Positions 23,078-31,963 of a DNA stretch of 34,243 bases are shown piece after piece. The position numbers were made by a program, and so were the translations under genes. How positions within the stretch are numbered: position 1 is the first letter of the stretch; every line of letters begins with the position of its first letter. This stretch comes from Alphaproteobacteria bacterium (GTDB lineage: Bacteria > Pseudomonadota > Alphaproteobacteria > Rhizobiales > Aestuariivirgaceae), in the NCBI GenBank assembly GCA_024642465.1, contig JAHEBA010000035.1, positions 1-34,243 of the forward strand. Direction: 5' to 3'. The notes under the pieces were generated by a model, which was not told the DNA's origin, ran no database searches, and saw only the letters and a list, made by a program, of their open reading frames with translations.

Positions 23078-24613
23078 ATGAACATCCAGCGAAACCGCCG
23101 GTCTGGCCGGCGTGGAAGCGGTTCGGAAGCGCCGTCCCGCAATGTCAGTTACGGCCGGCTGACGAACCCGTATCCACCGCAATCGCTTTATTCCGATGAC
23201 CAGATCGAGCGGCTCCATCAGGCAGCCCTCGAGGTGCTGGCCGACCCCGGCATCAGGGTGCTGCTGCCGCGGGCCCGTGAGGCCTACCGCAAGGCCGGCT
23301 GCATTGTCGATGATGACAGCATGATGGTGCGCATCGGGGCCGATGTGGTGGCGGCGGCGATAGAATCCGCGCCGGATTCAATTGAATTGCAGGCAAGTTC
23401 TCCAGAGAAGACCATTCATCTTGGCGGAAAATCGCTCAATTTCATGCCGGTTGGCGGGCCTCCCGGCTTCTCCGACCTTCAGCGCGGCAAGCAGACCGGC
23501 ACGCGCGCGGCAGCGCAGGACTTCCTCAGGCTGTGCCAGCATTTCGACGTGATGCACGTGGCAGGCCCGTGCGTGGAGTTGCAGGACCTGGCGCTCAACC
23601 AGCGCCATCTGTGGAGCAAGTTCGATCACCTCACGCTGACCAACAAGCCGGTGTTCACCTGGGCGCGCGGCACGCCGCAGACGATGGACGGGTTCGAAAT
23701 GATCCGCATCGTGCGGCAGGTGAGCCACGAGGAATTCCGGCAGAAGCAGCACACCTACACGGTGATCAACACCAACTCGCCGCTGCAGCTCGACATTCCG
23801 ATGCTGAACGGGCTGATGGATTTCGCCGAATACAACCAGGTCGTCATCATCACGCCGTTCACGCTGGCAGGCGCCATGGCGCCGGTGACCATCGCCGGTG
23901 CGCTGGTGCTGCAGCATGCGGAGTTTCTGGCTGCGCTGACGATCAACCAGCTGGTGCGGCCAGGCGCGCCGGTGGTCTATGGCGCGTTCACCTCGAATGT
24001 CGACATGAAGTCGGGCTCGCCCGCGTTTGGCACCCCTGAATACGTCAAGGCTTCGTGGGGCGCAGGACAGCTTGCCCGCAAGCTGAAGCTGCCATGGCGG
24101 TCATCTGCGCCAACTGCCTCCAACGCACCGGATGCCCAGGGGGCCTATGAAACCCAGCTTTCCCTGTGGGGCGCCATCCAGGGCGGCGCCAACCTTGTGG
24201 CGCATACGGCGGGCTGGCTGGAAGGCGGGCTGACGGCCTCTTACGAGAAGTTCATCCTCGATATCGAGGTGGCGCAGATGATCGCCGAAATCTGCCAGCC
24301 GTCGTGGTTCGATGAGGCCGAGCTTGCGATCAGCGCCATTCGCGAAGTGGGGCCGGGCGGGCACTTCTTCGGCTGCCAGCACACCATGGAGCGTTATGCG
24401 ACTGCGTTCTACAAGCCGCTGGTGTCGGACTGGAGCAACTTTGGCCAATGGACCGAGAACGGTTCGCTGACCGCGACCCAGCGCGCCAACAAGCTGTGGA
24501 AGCAGATCGTGGCGGATTTCGAGCCGCCAAGGCAGGACCCGGCCATCCGCGAGGAACTCAAAGCCTATGTCGAGCGGCGCATTGCCGAGGGTGGCGCGCT
24601 GCCGGAATCGTGA
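23078..24613 (+). CDS. Non-pyrrolysine MttB-family methyltransferase
   Basis: 511 residues, 30 nt after liuD. MttB proteins transfer a methyl group from methylated amines to a corrinoid protein. The TIM-barrel body is visible, with QIERLHQAALEVLADPGIRV, MPVGGPPGFSDLQRGK, AGPCVELQDLALNQRHLWSK, INTNSPLQLDIPMLNGL and EVGPGGHFFGCQHTMERYAT as typical blocks. The frame has no in-frame amber codon, so it is one of the large class that lacks pyrrolysine; such proteins act on quaternary amines such as glycine betaine, carnitine or proline betaine, or have unknown substrates. No corrinoid-binding MtbC/MtgC partner or corrinoid activator is adjacent. The role in an operon with leucine degradation is unclear. 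Confidence 0.85.
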   Translation: MNIQRNRRSGRRGSGSEAPSRNVSYGRLTNPYPPQSLYSDDQIERLHQAALEVLADPGIRVLLPRAREAYRKAGCIVDDDSMMVRIGADVVAAAIESAPDSIELQASSPEKTIHLGGKSLNFMPVGGPPGFSDLQRGKQTGTRAAAQDFLRLCQHFDVMHVAGPCVELQDLALNQRHLWSKFDHLTLTNKPVFTWARGTPQTMDGFEMIRIVRQVSHEEFRQKQHTYTVINTNSPLQLDIPMLNGLMDFAEYNQVVIITPFTLAGAMAPVTIAGALVLQHAEFLAALTINQLVRPGAPVVYGAFTSNVDMKSGSPAFGTPEYVKASWGAGQLARKLKLPWRSSAPTASNAPDAQGAYETQLSLWGAIQGGANLVAHTAGWLEGGLTASYEKFILDIEVAQMIAEICQPSWFDEAELAISAIREVGPGGHFFGCQHTMERYATAFYKPLVSDWSNFGQWTENGSLTATQRANKLWKQIVADFEPPRQDPAIREELKAYVERRIAEGGALPES

Positions 24614-25038
24614 TGCGGCGCGCGGCGGATTTGCCATTGCCGGAACAACCCCATGTTCCGGGCTCGGGTTCGTCGCCAGACATGGCGCCACTTGAGGCGG
24701 CGAAAGCGCTGGCGCCGCCGGAAACCCGCGTGAATGCATGGCAGGACAACAGGGCGTACCTCTATGGCCACGACCTGCTCGAAGCGGGTTTCTTCTGGGA
24801 AGCGCACGAGGTCTGGGAAGCCGTCTGGCTGAACTGCCCGCCAAACTCGGTTGAAAGGGTGCTGCTGCGAATGTTGATCCAGCAGGCCAATGCGCGGCTG
24901 AAACTGGTCATGGGCAGACGCAACGCGGCAGGGCGCCTTGCAACCGAGGTTGAGGCCCTGCGTGGCGACCTGGCAGGGCGGCTGGGCGCCCCCACTTCTT
25001 TCATGGGTGTTGATATCACCACAAATTTTGCATTATAG
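24613..25038 (+). CDS. DUF309 domain protein
   Basis: 141 residues from the ATG overlapping the mttB stop (TGATG), so translationally coupled. Residues ~48-110 are a DUF309 helical domain, recognised by NRAYLYGHDLLEAGFFWEAH and EVWEAVWLNCPPNSVERVLL; the first 45 residues are Pro/Ala-rich and probably unstructured. The family has no established function. Its last bases overlap the predicted box promoter and operator. Confidence 0.82.
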   Translation: MRRAADLPLPEQPHVPGSGSSPDMAPLEAAKALAPPETRVNAWQDNRAYLYGHDLLEAGFFWEAHEVWEAVWLNCPPNSVERVLLRMLIQQANARLKLVMGRRNAAGRLATEVEALRGDLAGRLGAPTSFMGVDITTNFAL

Positions 25039-25072
25039 TGCATTATTATGTTCTGTATTGCGGCATTGTGCA
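25010..25072 (+). promoter_or_regulatory. box operon promoter and BoxR operator
   Basis: TTGATA (25010-25015) and TATAGT (25034-25039) are separated by 18 nt; each matches five of six sigma70 consensus positions. The -10 lies inside TGCA-TTATAG-TGCA (25029-25042), a TGCA-N6-TGCA arrangement, and a third TGCA is at 25069-25072, downstream of the predicted transcription start. TGCA repeats are the recognition element known for BzdR/BoxR regulators. The promoter begins inside the DUF309 coding end, so the box operon is fired from within the preceding gene. Benzoyl-CoA would be the inducer, by analogy. Confidence 0.65.
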
Positions 25073-25151
25073 TGAAATTTCTTGAAGCGCCTCCGGAATC
25101 GGCACAATAGTGCGGCCAACAGCAAGCACTGAACACGGGAAGCGCTCTGAC

Positions 25152-26807
25152 ATGAAACGCATCGATTTCCAGACTTCGCCGGACAAGTACCGTCACTGGC
25201 GCATCGAGACTGATGGCGAAGTGGCGCGGGTCATCATGGACGTCGACGAAACGGCCGGCCTGTTCGAAGGTTATGAGCTGAAGCTCAACTCCTACGACCT
25301 CGGCGTGGACATCGAGCTTGCCGACGTCATCCAGCGGCTGCGCTTCGAGCACCCGGAAGTGAAGACCGTGGTGATGGCATCCGGCAAGGACCGGGTGTTC
25401 TGCGCCGGCGCCAACATCCGCATGCTGGGCGGGGTGAGCCATGCCCACAAGGTCAACTTCTGCAAGTTTACCAACGAAACGCGCAACTCGATCGAGGACG
25501 CTACCGACAACTCACACCAGACCTGGATTTGCGCGGTGTCGGGGGCTTGCGCGGGCGGCGGTTACGAGCTGGCGCTGGCGTGCGACGAGATCATCCTCAC
25601 CGATGATGGTTCATCCACAGTGGCGCTGCCGGAAGTGCCGCTGCTGGCGGTGCTGCCGGGCACCGGCGGGCTGACCCGCGTCACCGACAAGCGCAAGGTG
25701 CGGCGCGACCGGGCCGACATCTTCTGTTCGCTGGAAGAAGGCATTCGCGGCAAGAAGGCGGTGGACTGGCGGCTGGTGGACCAGGTGGCGCCGGCATCGA
25801 AGTTCGGCGAGGCTGTGGATCAGCGCGCTAAAGAGGTCGCCGCCAGGTCGGACCGGCCCTCCGGTGCACAAGGCGTCAGGCTGAACCCGCTCGACAAGAC
25901 CCTCACCGACAACGCGATCCGCTATTCGATGGTATCTGTCGAGATCGACCGGGACGCACGCATTGCCACGGTCACCATCAGCGGGCCGGAAGACCAACCA
26001 CCGGCCGATATGGCGGCTGCGGAGGCGCAGGGCGACCAGTTCTGGTCGCTCAAGCTGGCACGCGAACTGGACGATGCGCTGCTGGAAATCCGTTTCAACG
26101 AGATGGAGATGGCGGTGATCCAGTTTAAATCCGCCGGCGATCCGGCGGCGGTGCTGGCCTATGACGAGTTCATGCAGGCCAATGACGGTCACTGGCTGAT
26201 GCGTGAGATATTGCTTTACTGGCGCCGCGTGCTGAAGCGGGTCGACCTGACCTCGCGCACCATCTCCACCATGGCGGAGCCTGGCTCGTGCTTTGCCGGC
26301 ACGCTGGCCGAACTGCTGTTTGCTGCCGACCGTACCTACATGGCGGACGGACAGTTCGAGGGGGACAACCGGCCAGAAGCCCGCATTGCCTTGTCGCAGC
26401 TCAACTTCGGCGCCTATCCGATGTCGAACGGCCTGACCCGGCTGGAGACCCGGTTCCTCGGCGAGCCTGAAGCGGTCGAGGCGGCGAAGGCCACCATCGG
26501 CGAACAGCTCGATGCCTCGCAGGCTGAAGAGATGGGCCTTGTCAGCTTCGCCTTTGACGACATCGACTGGGAAGACGAAGTGCGCATCTTCCTCGAAGAG
26601 CGCGCCAGCTTCTCGCCCGATGCGCTGACAGCGATGGAGGCGAACCTGCGCTTCGCTGGTCCGGAAACCATGGAAACCCGCATTTTCGGCCGCCTGACGG
26701 CGTGGCAGAACTGGGTTTTCCAGCGCCCGAACGCGGTTGGCGCCGATGGCGCGCTGAAGCGCTATGGCACCGGCAAGCGCGCCAATTTCAACATGGAACG
26801 TGTGTAA
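25152..26807 (+). CDS. boxC: 2,3-epoxybenzoyl-CoA dihydrolase (BoxC)
   Basis: 551 residues from ATG 25152; an upstream in-frame ATG at 25110 would add 14 residues. BoxC opens 2,3-epoxybenzoyl-CoA by two hydrolytic steps to 3,4-dehydroadipyl-CoA semialdehyde plus formate. It is an enlarged crotonase: the N-terminal half has DRVFCAGANIRMLGGVSHAH (about 79-98), GACAGGGYELALACDEIIL with Glu139, and LPEVPLLAVLPGTGGLTRV; the C-terminal half has a second crotonase-like segment ending in EPGSCFAGTLAELLFAADRT. Length and these motifs match BoxC rather than the ~260-residue hydratases. First gene of the box operon, 13 nt ahead of boxB. Confidence 0.94.
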   Translation: MKRIDFQTSPDKYRHWRIETDGEVARVIMDVDETAGLFEGYELKLNSYDLGVDIELADVIQRLRFEHPEVKTVVMASGKDRVFCAGANIRMLGGVSHAHKVNFCKFTNETRNSIEDATDNSHQTWICAVSGACAGGGYELALACDEIILTDDGSSTVALPEVPLLAVLPGTGGLTRVTDKRKVRRDRADIFCSLEEGIRGKKAVDWRLVDQVAPASKFGEAVDQRAKEVAARSDRPSGAQGVRLNPLDKTLTDNAIRYSMVSVEIDRDARIATVTISGPEDQPPADMAAAEAQGDQFWSLKLARELDDALLEIRFNEMEMAVIQFKSAGDPAAVLAYDEFMQANDGHWLMREILLYWRRVLKRVDLTSRTISTMAEPGSCFAGTLAELLFAADRTYMADGQFEGDNRPEARIALSQLNFGAYPMSNGLTRLETRFLGEPEAVEAAKATIGEQLDASQAEEMGLVSFAFDDIDWEDEVRIFLEERASFSPDALTAMEANLRFAGPETMETRIFGRLTAWQNWVFQRPNAVGADGALKRYGTGKRANFNMERV

Positions 26808-26820
26808 CAGGGATAGAACA

Positions 26821-28284
26821 ATGGCTGATCTCGTAAACGTCGACTACAACACCTCGATCCCCAACAACGTGAACCTGGCCGATGACCGGCGCGTGCTGAA
26901 GGCACTGGAAAAGTGGCACCCCGGTTACCTGAATTGGTGGAACAACATGGGGCCGGACGGCTTCCAGGAGTCGCTGGTCTACCTGCGCACCGCGGTTTCC
27001 GTCGACCCAAAGGGCTGGGCCAAGTTCGGCTACGTGAAGATGCCGGAATACCGCTGGGGCGTGTTGCTGGCGCCGCAGGAAGAAGGCCGTACCATTCCGT
27101 GCGGCGAGCATGCAGGCCAGCCTGCATGGCAGGAAGTGCCGGGCGAATACCGCGCACTGCTGCGCCGCCTGATCGTTATCCAGGGCGACACGGAACCTGC
27201 TTCGGTTGAACAGCAGCGCCACCTGGGCAAGACCGCGCCGTCGCTCTACGACATGCGCAACCTGTTCCAGGTCAACGTGGAAGAAGGCCGTCACCTGTGG
27301 GCGATGGTGTACCTGCTGCAGAAGTATTTCGGCGCAGACGGGCGCGAGGAAGCCGACCAGCTGCTCTACCGGCAGTCGGGCAACGAGGACCATCCGCGCA
27401 TGCTGGGCGCCTTCAACGAGGCGACGCCGGACTGGCTGTCGTTCTTCATGTTCACCTACTTCACCGACCGTGACGGCAAGATGCAGCTGGAGGCGCTGGC
27501 GCAGTCGGGCTTCGATCCCTTGTCGCGCACCTGCCGTTTCATGCTGACCGAGGAAGCCCACCACATGTTCGTGGGCGAGACCGGCGTTGGCCGCACCATC
27601 CAGCGCACCTGTGAGGTGATGAAGGAAAGCGGCATCACCGACCCCTACGACGTGAACCGCATCCGGGCGCTCGGCGTGATCGACCTGCCGACCATCCAGA
27701 AGAAGGCAAACATGCACTATTCGCTGTCGCTCGACCTGTTCGGTTCGGAAATCTCGACCAACGCGGCCAATGCCTTCCACGCCGGCATCAAGGGCCGCTA
27801 CAAGGAAAGCAAGCTGGAGGACGACCACAAGCTCGACAACGATACCTACCCGGTGCTGCGGCTGATCGACGGCAAGGTTGTGGTGTCGAACGAGCCGGCG
27901 CTGTCGGCGATCAACATGCGCTTGCGCGACGACTACGTGAAGGATGCCGCCGGCGGGGTGAACCGCTGGAACAACATCCTGAAGAAGGAAGGCATCGACT
28001 TCGAGATCACCCTGCCGCACGTGGCGTTCCACCGTCACCAGGGCGAGTTCTCGGCAATCCATGCCGATCCGGAGGGCAACCTGATTTCGGCAGACGAGTG
28101 GGCGAAGCGGCGCGACGACTGGCTGCCGTCGAAGGCTGACGGCGACTTCATGGATAGCCTGATGAAGCCGCAGTGGGAGCCGGGCAAGTATGCCGGCTGG
28201 ATCTCGCCGCCGAAGGTCGGCATCGACAACAAGCCGGGCGACTTCGAGTACGTGAAGATTGCGGGTGCTGCGCTGAACTCATGA
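26821..28284 (+). CDS. boxB: Benzoyl-CoA 2,3-epoxidase oxygenase subunit (BoxB)
   Basis: 487 residues, starting ATG 26821, 13 nt after boxC. BoxB is a di-iron protein that inserts one oxygen of O2 into benzoyl-CoA, using electrons from BoxA. Its ferritin-like metal ligands are visible as two ExxH pairs: EEGRHLWAM with Glu155 and His158, and EEAHHMFVGE with Glu245 and His248. The lead block YNTSIPNNVNLADDRRVLKA and the WMNNMGP-like stretch NWWNNMGPDG are family hallmarks. The C-terminus is complete (PPKVGIDNKPGDFEYVKI). Coupled to boxA by an ATGA overlap. Confidence 0.96.
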   Translation: MADLVNVDYNTSIPNNVNLADDRRVLKALEKWHPGYLNWWNNMGPDGFQESLVYLRTAVSVDPKGWAKFGYVKMPEYRWGVLLAPQEEGRTIPCGEHAGQPAWQEVPGEYRALLRRLIVIQGDTEPASVEQQRHLGKTAPSLYDMRNLFQVNVEEGRHLWAMVYLLQKYFGADGREEADQLLYRQSGNEDHPRMLGAFNEATPDWLSFFMFTYFTDRDGKMQLEALAQSGFDPLSRTCRFMLTEEAHHMFVGETGVGRTIQRTCEVMKESGITDPYDVNRIRALGVIDLPTIQKKANMHYSLSLDLFGSEISTNAANAFHAGIKGRYKESKLEDDHKLDNDTYPVLRLIDGKVVVSNEPALSAINMRLRDDYVKDAAGGVNRWNNILKKEGIDFEITLPHVAFHRHQGEFSAIHADPEGNLISADEWAKRRDDWLPSKADGDFMDSLMKPQWEPGKYAGWISPPKVGIDNKPGDFEYVKIAGAALNS

Positions 28285-29477
28285 ACGCGCTGGTCAAGCA
28301 ACACCTGATCGACCCGGAAATCTGCATTCGCTGCTATACCTGCGAAGAGCATTGCCCGGTGGATGCAATCACCCACGACGACAACAATGTCGTCGTGGAC
28401 GTGTCCAAGTGCAATTTCTGCATGGACTGCATCAGCCCTTGCCCGACCGGCTCGATCGACAACTGGCGCATCGTGGCCACGCCCTACACGCTGGAAGAAC
28501 AGTTCGAGTGGATGGAGCTTCCGGCACAGGAAGACGGGCTTGAAGCCGGGACCGACGGTGGCGGTTCGCTGGAGGCGCTGGAAGACGAGGTCGGCGCATT
28601 GCTCGCGCGGGCTCACGAGGGCACCGGCGGCAAGCCAATTGCGCCGGCTTCCGCCTCGAAGCCGTCGGTCAACCTGTTCAACCGGGCAAAGCCCGCCCGC
28701 GCGGTGGTGCAGGGCAATTTCCGGCTGACGGACGCGGCGGCTGAAAACGACGTCCGCCACATCATCCTGAGCCTCGGCGACCAGGTGTTTCCGGTGCTGG
28801 AAGGCCAGTCCGTCGGCGTGGTGGTGCCGGGCACCGACGATGCCGGCAAGCCGCACCAGCCGCGGCTCTATTCCATCTCCAGCGCGCGCGATGGCGAGAA
28901 GCCGAACGCCAACAACATCGCGCTGACGGTGAAGCGCGAGCCCGGCGGGCTTGCCTCCAATTATCTGTGCGACCTCGAGAAAGGTGCGGAGATCGAGATC
29001 ACCGGCCCGTTCGGCGGAACCTTCCTGATGCCCAACGATCCGGCGGCCAACATCATCATGATCTGCACCGGCACGGGCTCGGCGCCGTTCCGCGCCTTCA
29101 CCGAGCGGCGCCGCCGCACCAGCCCGAATGCGTCCGGCCGGATGCATCTCTATTTCGGAGCGCGGCGTCCGGAAGAGCTTCCGTATTTTGGCCCGCTCAA
29201 GAAGGTTCCGGAAAGCCTACTGCATCAGGAACTGTGCTTCAGCCGCGTCGATGGTGCGGCCAAGGAGTACGTGCAGGATCGCATGCGCAAGCGTGCGGAC
29301 CAGCTGGTGCCGTTGCTGAACGATGGCAATACGCACATCTTCATTTGCGGCCTGAAGGGCATGGAGACCGGTGTGGACGAGGCCCTGTCGGACGTCTGCC
29401 GCGGGGCCGGGCTCGACTGGGCTTCACTCAAGCCGCTGATGCGGCAGTCGGGGCGCTATCATGTTGAAACATACTGA
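28281..29477 (+). CDS. boxA: Benzoyl-CoA 2,3-epoxidase reductase subunit (BoxA)
   Basis: 398 residues. BoxA takes electrons from NADPH to BoxB. The N-terminus is a bacterial 2[4Fe-4S] ferredoxin: cysteines 15, 18, 21, 25 in ICIRCYTCEEHCP and 44, 47, 50, 54 in KCNFCMDCISPCP. After a linker (~95-140, acidic and Ala-rich) comes a ferredoxin-NADP+ reductase module: FAD contact RLYSISSAR (about 194-202), phosphate/isoalloxazine site KREPGGLASNYLCDL, and nucleotide site MICTGTGSAPFRAF (about 257-270). The C-terminus ends in aromatic Tyr, as in FNR-type enzymes. Its end overlaps boxR by 17 nt. Confidence 0.95.
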   Translation: MNALVKQHLIDPEICIRCYTCEEHCPVDAITHDDNNVVVDVSKCNFCMDCISPCPTGSIDNWRIVATPYTLEEQFEWMELPAQEDGLEAGTDGGGSLEALEDEVGALLARAHEGTGGKPIAPASASKPSVNLFNRAKPARAVVQGNFRLTDAAAENDVRHIILSLGDQVFPVLEGQSVGVVVPGTDDAGKPHQPRLYSISSARDGEKPNANNIALTVKREPGGLASNYLCDLEKGAEIEITGPFGGTFLMPNDPAANIIMICTGTGSAPFRAFTERRRRTSPNASGRMHLYFGARRPEELPYFGPLKKVPESLLHQELCFSRVDGAAKEYVQDRMRKRADQLVPLLNDGNTHIFICGLKGMETGVDEALSDVCRGAGLDWASLKPLMRQSGRYHVETY

Positions 29478-30315
29478 TGTACTGAACGGTACCAACGATG
29501 TGCTGGAGGTGAGCCAGCACACGCCGCGCACGCGGCCCGAAGGCCAGCGCGATTCCCTCGCTTTTCTGGTCCGGCTTGGCGACCGGGTGAGGGATGCACG
29601 CAAAGCCCGCGGCCTGTCCCGCCGTGTCCTTTCCGACATTTCGGGCGTTTCCGAACGCTATCTGGCGCAGCTCGAGGCTGGTTCGGGCAACATTTCCATC
29701 GTGCTGCTGCGCGATATCGCGTTGTCGCTGGGCATGAAGCTGGAGGAGTTCGTCGCCGAGCCTGATGACGTGCTGCATCAGGTCGGCGAGCGCGCCCAGC
29801 GCATCGCGCTGGTGGGATTGCGAGGGGCCGGCAAGTCGACGCTCGGCAAGGGGCTGGCGCGCCGGCTCGGCTTCAAGTTCATCGAGCTCAACGACATGAT
29901 CCGCGAGCTTTCCGGACTGCCTGTGTCAGAGATCTTCAGCCTCTATGGCGAGGCGGGTTACCGCCGGTTCGAGAGCGAGGCGGTCGAGATGGTGGCGACC
30001 CAGCGCACCCAGGTGGTGCTGGCGGTGGCCGGCGGCATCGTCTCCGACACCGAGGCCTATGAAACGCTGCTCGACAAGTTCAACACGGTATGGCTCAAGG
30101 CCACGCCGGAAGAGCACATGTCGCGTGTCAGGACGCAGGGCGACCTGCGGCCGATGGAGGGCAACCCGGAAGCCATGGCGCAATTGCGCCAGATTCTGGC
30201 CGAACGGATGAAGGACTATTCCCGCGCCCGGTTCGAATTCGAGACGTCCGGCATGGAGCCTGAAGTGGCGCTGGACGGGCTGGTCGATCTGGCGCGCGAA
30301 CAGGTTCTCGCCTAG
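29461..30315 (+). CDS. boxR: BoxR/BzdR-type benzoyl-CoA-responsive repressor (XRE HTH fused to shikimate-kinase-like domain)
   Basis: 284 residues. Residues ~33-95 are an XRE-type helix-turn-helix (RVRDARKARGLSRRVLSDIS, then GVSERYLAQLEAGSGNISIV). Residues ~117-280 resemble shikimate kinase: P-loop GLRGAGKST (119-127), FKFIELNDMIRELSGLPVSE, VLAVAGGIVSD and a lid-like RVRTQGDLRPMEGNPEAMAQ. In the BzdR/BoxR family this domain binds benzoyl-CoA and releases the HTH from DNA. Placement last in the operon, overlapping boxA, and TGCA-repeat sites upstream of boxC agree with this role. Confidence 0.94.
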   Translation: MLKHTDVLNGTNDVLEVSQHTPRTRPEGQRDSLAFLVRLGDRVRDARKARGLSRRVLSDISGVSERYLAQLEAGSGNISIVLLRDIALSLGMKLEEFVAEPDDVLHQVGERAQRIALVGLRGAGKSTLGKGLARRLGFKFIELNDMIRELSGLPVSEIFSLYGEAGYRRFESEAVEMVATQRTQVVLAVAGGIVSDTEAYETLLDKFNTVWLKATPEEHMSRVRTQGDLRPMEGNPEAMAQLRQILAERMKDYSRARFEFETSGMEPEVALDGLVDLAREQVLA

Positions 30316-30347
30316 GTTCCGGCCCAGTCGCATTGACAGGCTGATCA

Positions 30348-30360
30348 CCGCATACTGCGG
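30348..30360 (+). terminator. Weak hairpin after boxR
   Basis: CCGCA-TAC-TGCGG makes a 5-bp stem followed by ATTGCTTTTG, 33 nt after the boxR stop. It is short for an intrinsic terminator. A possible promoter for the next gene, TTGCTT (30362-30367) with TACAAT (30383-30388) at 15-nt spacing, lies just beyond it. Confidence 0.3.
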
Positions 30361-30426
30361 ATTGCTTTTGCGCCACGTGCGATACAATCTGCGCGCTTCC
30401 AGTTTGCCTTGCGGAGAGTAGCCAGC

Positions 30427-31944
30427 ATGAATGCACCCGATGCCATCCGGCTTGACGATGCCGACAATGTGGCGACAGCCGTGCGTCCGCTCGAGGTGGG
30501 CGAGACGGTGTTCGGCGTCACCGTGACGGAGCGCATTGCGCGCGGGCACAAGGTGGCGCTGTCGGCCATCGCCGCCGGTACGCCGGTGCTGAAATACGGC
30601 CAGTTCATCGGCAACGCCATCGAGCCAATCGCGCCGGGGCGTCATGTTCACACCCACAATCTCGGCTTTGCCGCTACTTCGTCCGACTATGAGTTCTGCA
30701 CCGCCGTGAAGGCGTTTGACATGGTGCCGGAGGCCGCGCGCGCCACGTTCGAGGGCTTCCGCCGGGCAGGCGGGCGCGTGGGCACGCGTAACTACATCGC
30801 CGTCATCACCTCGGTGAACTGCTCGGCCACGGCGGCACGGATGATCGCCGACCACTTTACCCCGGCCGTGCTTGACCGCTGGCCGAACGTGGACGGCGTG
30901 GTGGCCTATGTGCACGGCACCGGCTGTGGCATGGCCGACTCGGGCGACGGCTTCGACGCGCTGCAGCGGGTAATGTGGGGCTATGCGCGCCATCCCAACC
31001 ACGCCGCCGTGCTGATGGTGGGGCTGGGCTGCGAGATGAACCAGATCGACTGGCTGCTCGAAGCTTACGGGTTGGAACGCGGCGAGCGGTTCCAGACCAT
31101 GAACATCCAGGATGTCGCCGGCCTGAGGCGGACCGTGGAAACCGGCATCGCCAAGGTGATGGAGATGCTGCCCCACGCGGACAGGGCGGTGCGCGAGACG
31201 TGTCCTGCATCGGAGCTGATGGTGGCGCTGCAATGCGGAGGCTCTGACGCGTGGTCGGGTATCACGGCCAACCCGGCGCTGGGCGTTGCGGCGGACATGC
31301 TGGCCGCGCAGGGCGGCACGACGGTACTGGCCGAGACGCCGGAAATCTATGGTGCGGAGCACCTTCTGACCCGGCGTGCCGCAAACGAGAAGGTTGGCCG
31401 CAAGCTGATCGAGCGGATCGAGTGGTGGCAGGATTATGTGGCCCGCAACAAGGGCACGCTCGACAACAACCCGTCTCCCGGCAACAAGAAGGGCGGGCTG
31501 ACCACCATTCTCGAGAAGTCGCTGGGAGCGGCGGCCAAGGGCGGCACGTCGCCGCTCAATGGCGTCTACAAGTATGCCGAGCCGGTGACCGCCAAGGGCT
31601 TCACCTTCATGGATTCACCCGGCTACGATCCGGTGTCAGTCACGGGACAGATCGCTTCCGGCTGCAACCTTGTTACGTTCACGACGGGCCGCGGGTCGGC
31701 GTTCGGTTCAAAGCCCGCACCCACGCTGAAGATTGCCACCAACTCTGAACTGGCCGCGCGAATGCCCGAGGACATGGACATCGATGCGGGCCGGATCCTT
31801 TCAGGCGCGGCCAGCGTGGAGCAGGTGGGCGGGGAAATCTTCAAGGCCTGGCTCCGGATCGCTTCGGGAGAACCGTCGTTCTCCGAGGCGCAGGGGCTGG
31901 GAGACCATGAGTTCGTGCCGTGGCAGATCGGCGCCACGATGTAG
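30427..31944 (+). CDS. UxaA/GarD-family sugar-acid dehydratase (altronate dehydratase-like)
   Basis: 505 residues, similar in length to UxaA and GarD, which dehydrate altronate or galactarate with a metal-dependent mechanism. Residues ~8-95 form the SAF domain (AIRLDDADNVATAVRPLEVG, KVALSAIAAGTPVLKYGQ, APGRHVHTHNL). The main domain begins with GGRVGTRNYIAVITSVNCSA, a conserved block, and has HGTGCGMADSGDGFDALQRV, GLGCEMNQIDWLLEA and FTTGRGSAFGSKPAPTLKIA. The sugar-acid substrate is not identifiable. The gene starts 111 nt after boxR with its own possible promoter, and no obvious link to benzoate catabolism is seen. Confidence 0.87.
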   Translation: MNAPDAIRLDDADNVATAVRPLEVGETVFGVTVTERIARGHKVALSAIAAGTPVLKYGQFIGNAIEPIAPGRHVHTHNLGFAATSSDYEFCTAVKAFDMVPEAARATFEGFRRAGGRVGTRNYIAVITSVNCSATAARMIADHFTPAVLDRWPNVDGVVAYVHGTGCGMADSGDGFDALQRVMWGYARHPNHAAVLMVGLGCEMNQIDWLLEAYGLERGERFQTMNIQDVAGLRRTVETGIAKVMEMLPHADRAVRETCPASELMVALQCGGSDAWSGITANPALGVAADMLAAQGGTTVLAETPEIYGAEHLLTRRAANEKVGRKLIERIEWWQDYVARNKGTLDNNPSPGNKKGGLTTILEKSLGAAAKGGTSPLNGVYKYAEPVTAKGFTFMDSPGYDPVSVTGQIASGCNLVTFTTGRGSAFGSKPAPTLKIATNSELAARMPEDMDIDAGRILSGAASVEQVGGEIFKAWLRIASGEPSFSEAQGLGDHEFVPWQIGATM

Positions 31945-31963
31945 GACGAGGCGTGAGGCCCCG

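Noticed and set aside
24118..24124. Amber (pyrrolysine) readthrough in the MttB-like gene
   Set aside because: The frame is open from start to stop without any in-frame TAG, so pyrrolysine is not needed or indicated.
30333..30338. Perfect TTGACA -35 element after boxR
   Set aside because: No acceptable -10 lies 15-19 nt downstream, so it is not reported as a promoter by itself.
29926..31362. 478-codon minus-strand frame spanning boxR and the dehydratase
   Set aside because: It overlaps two genes with strong motifs on the other strand and carries no family motif.
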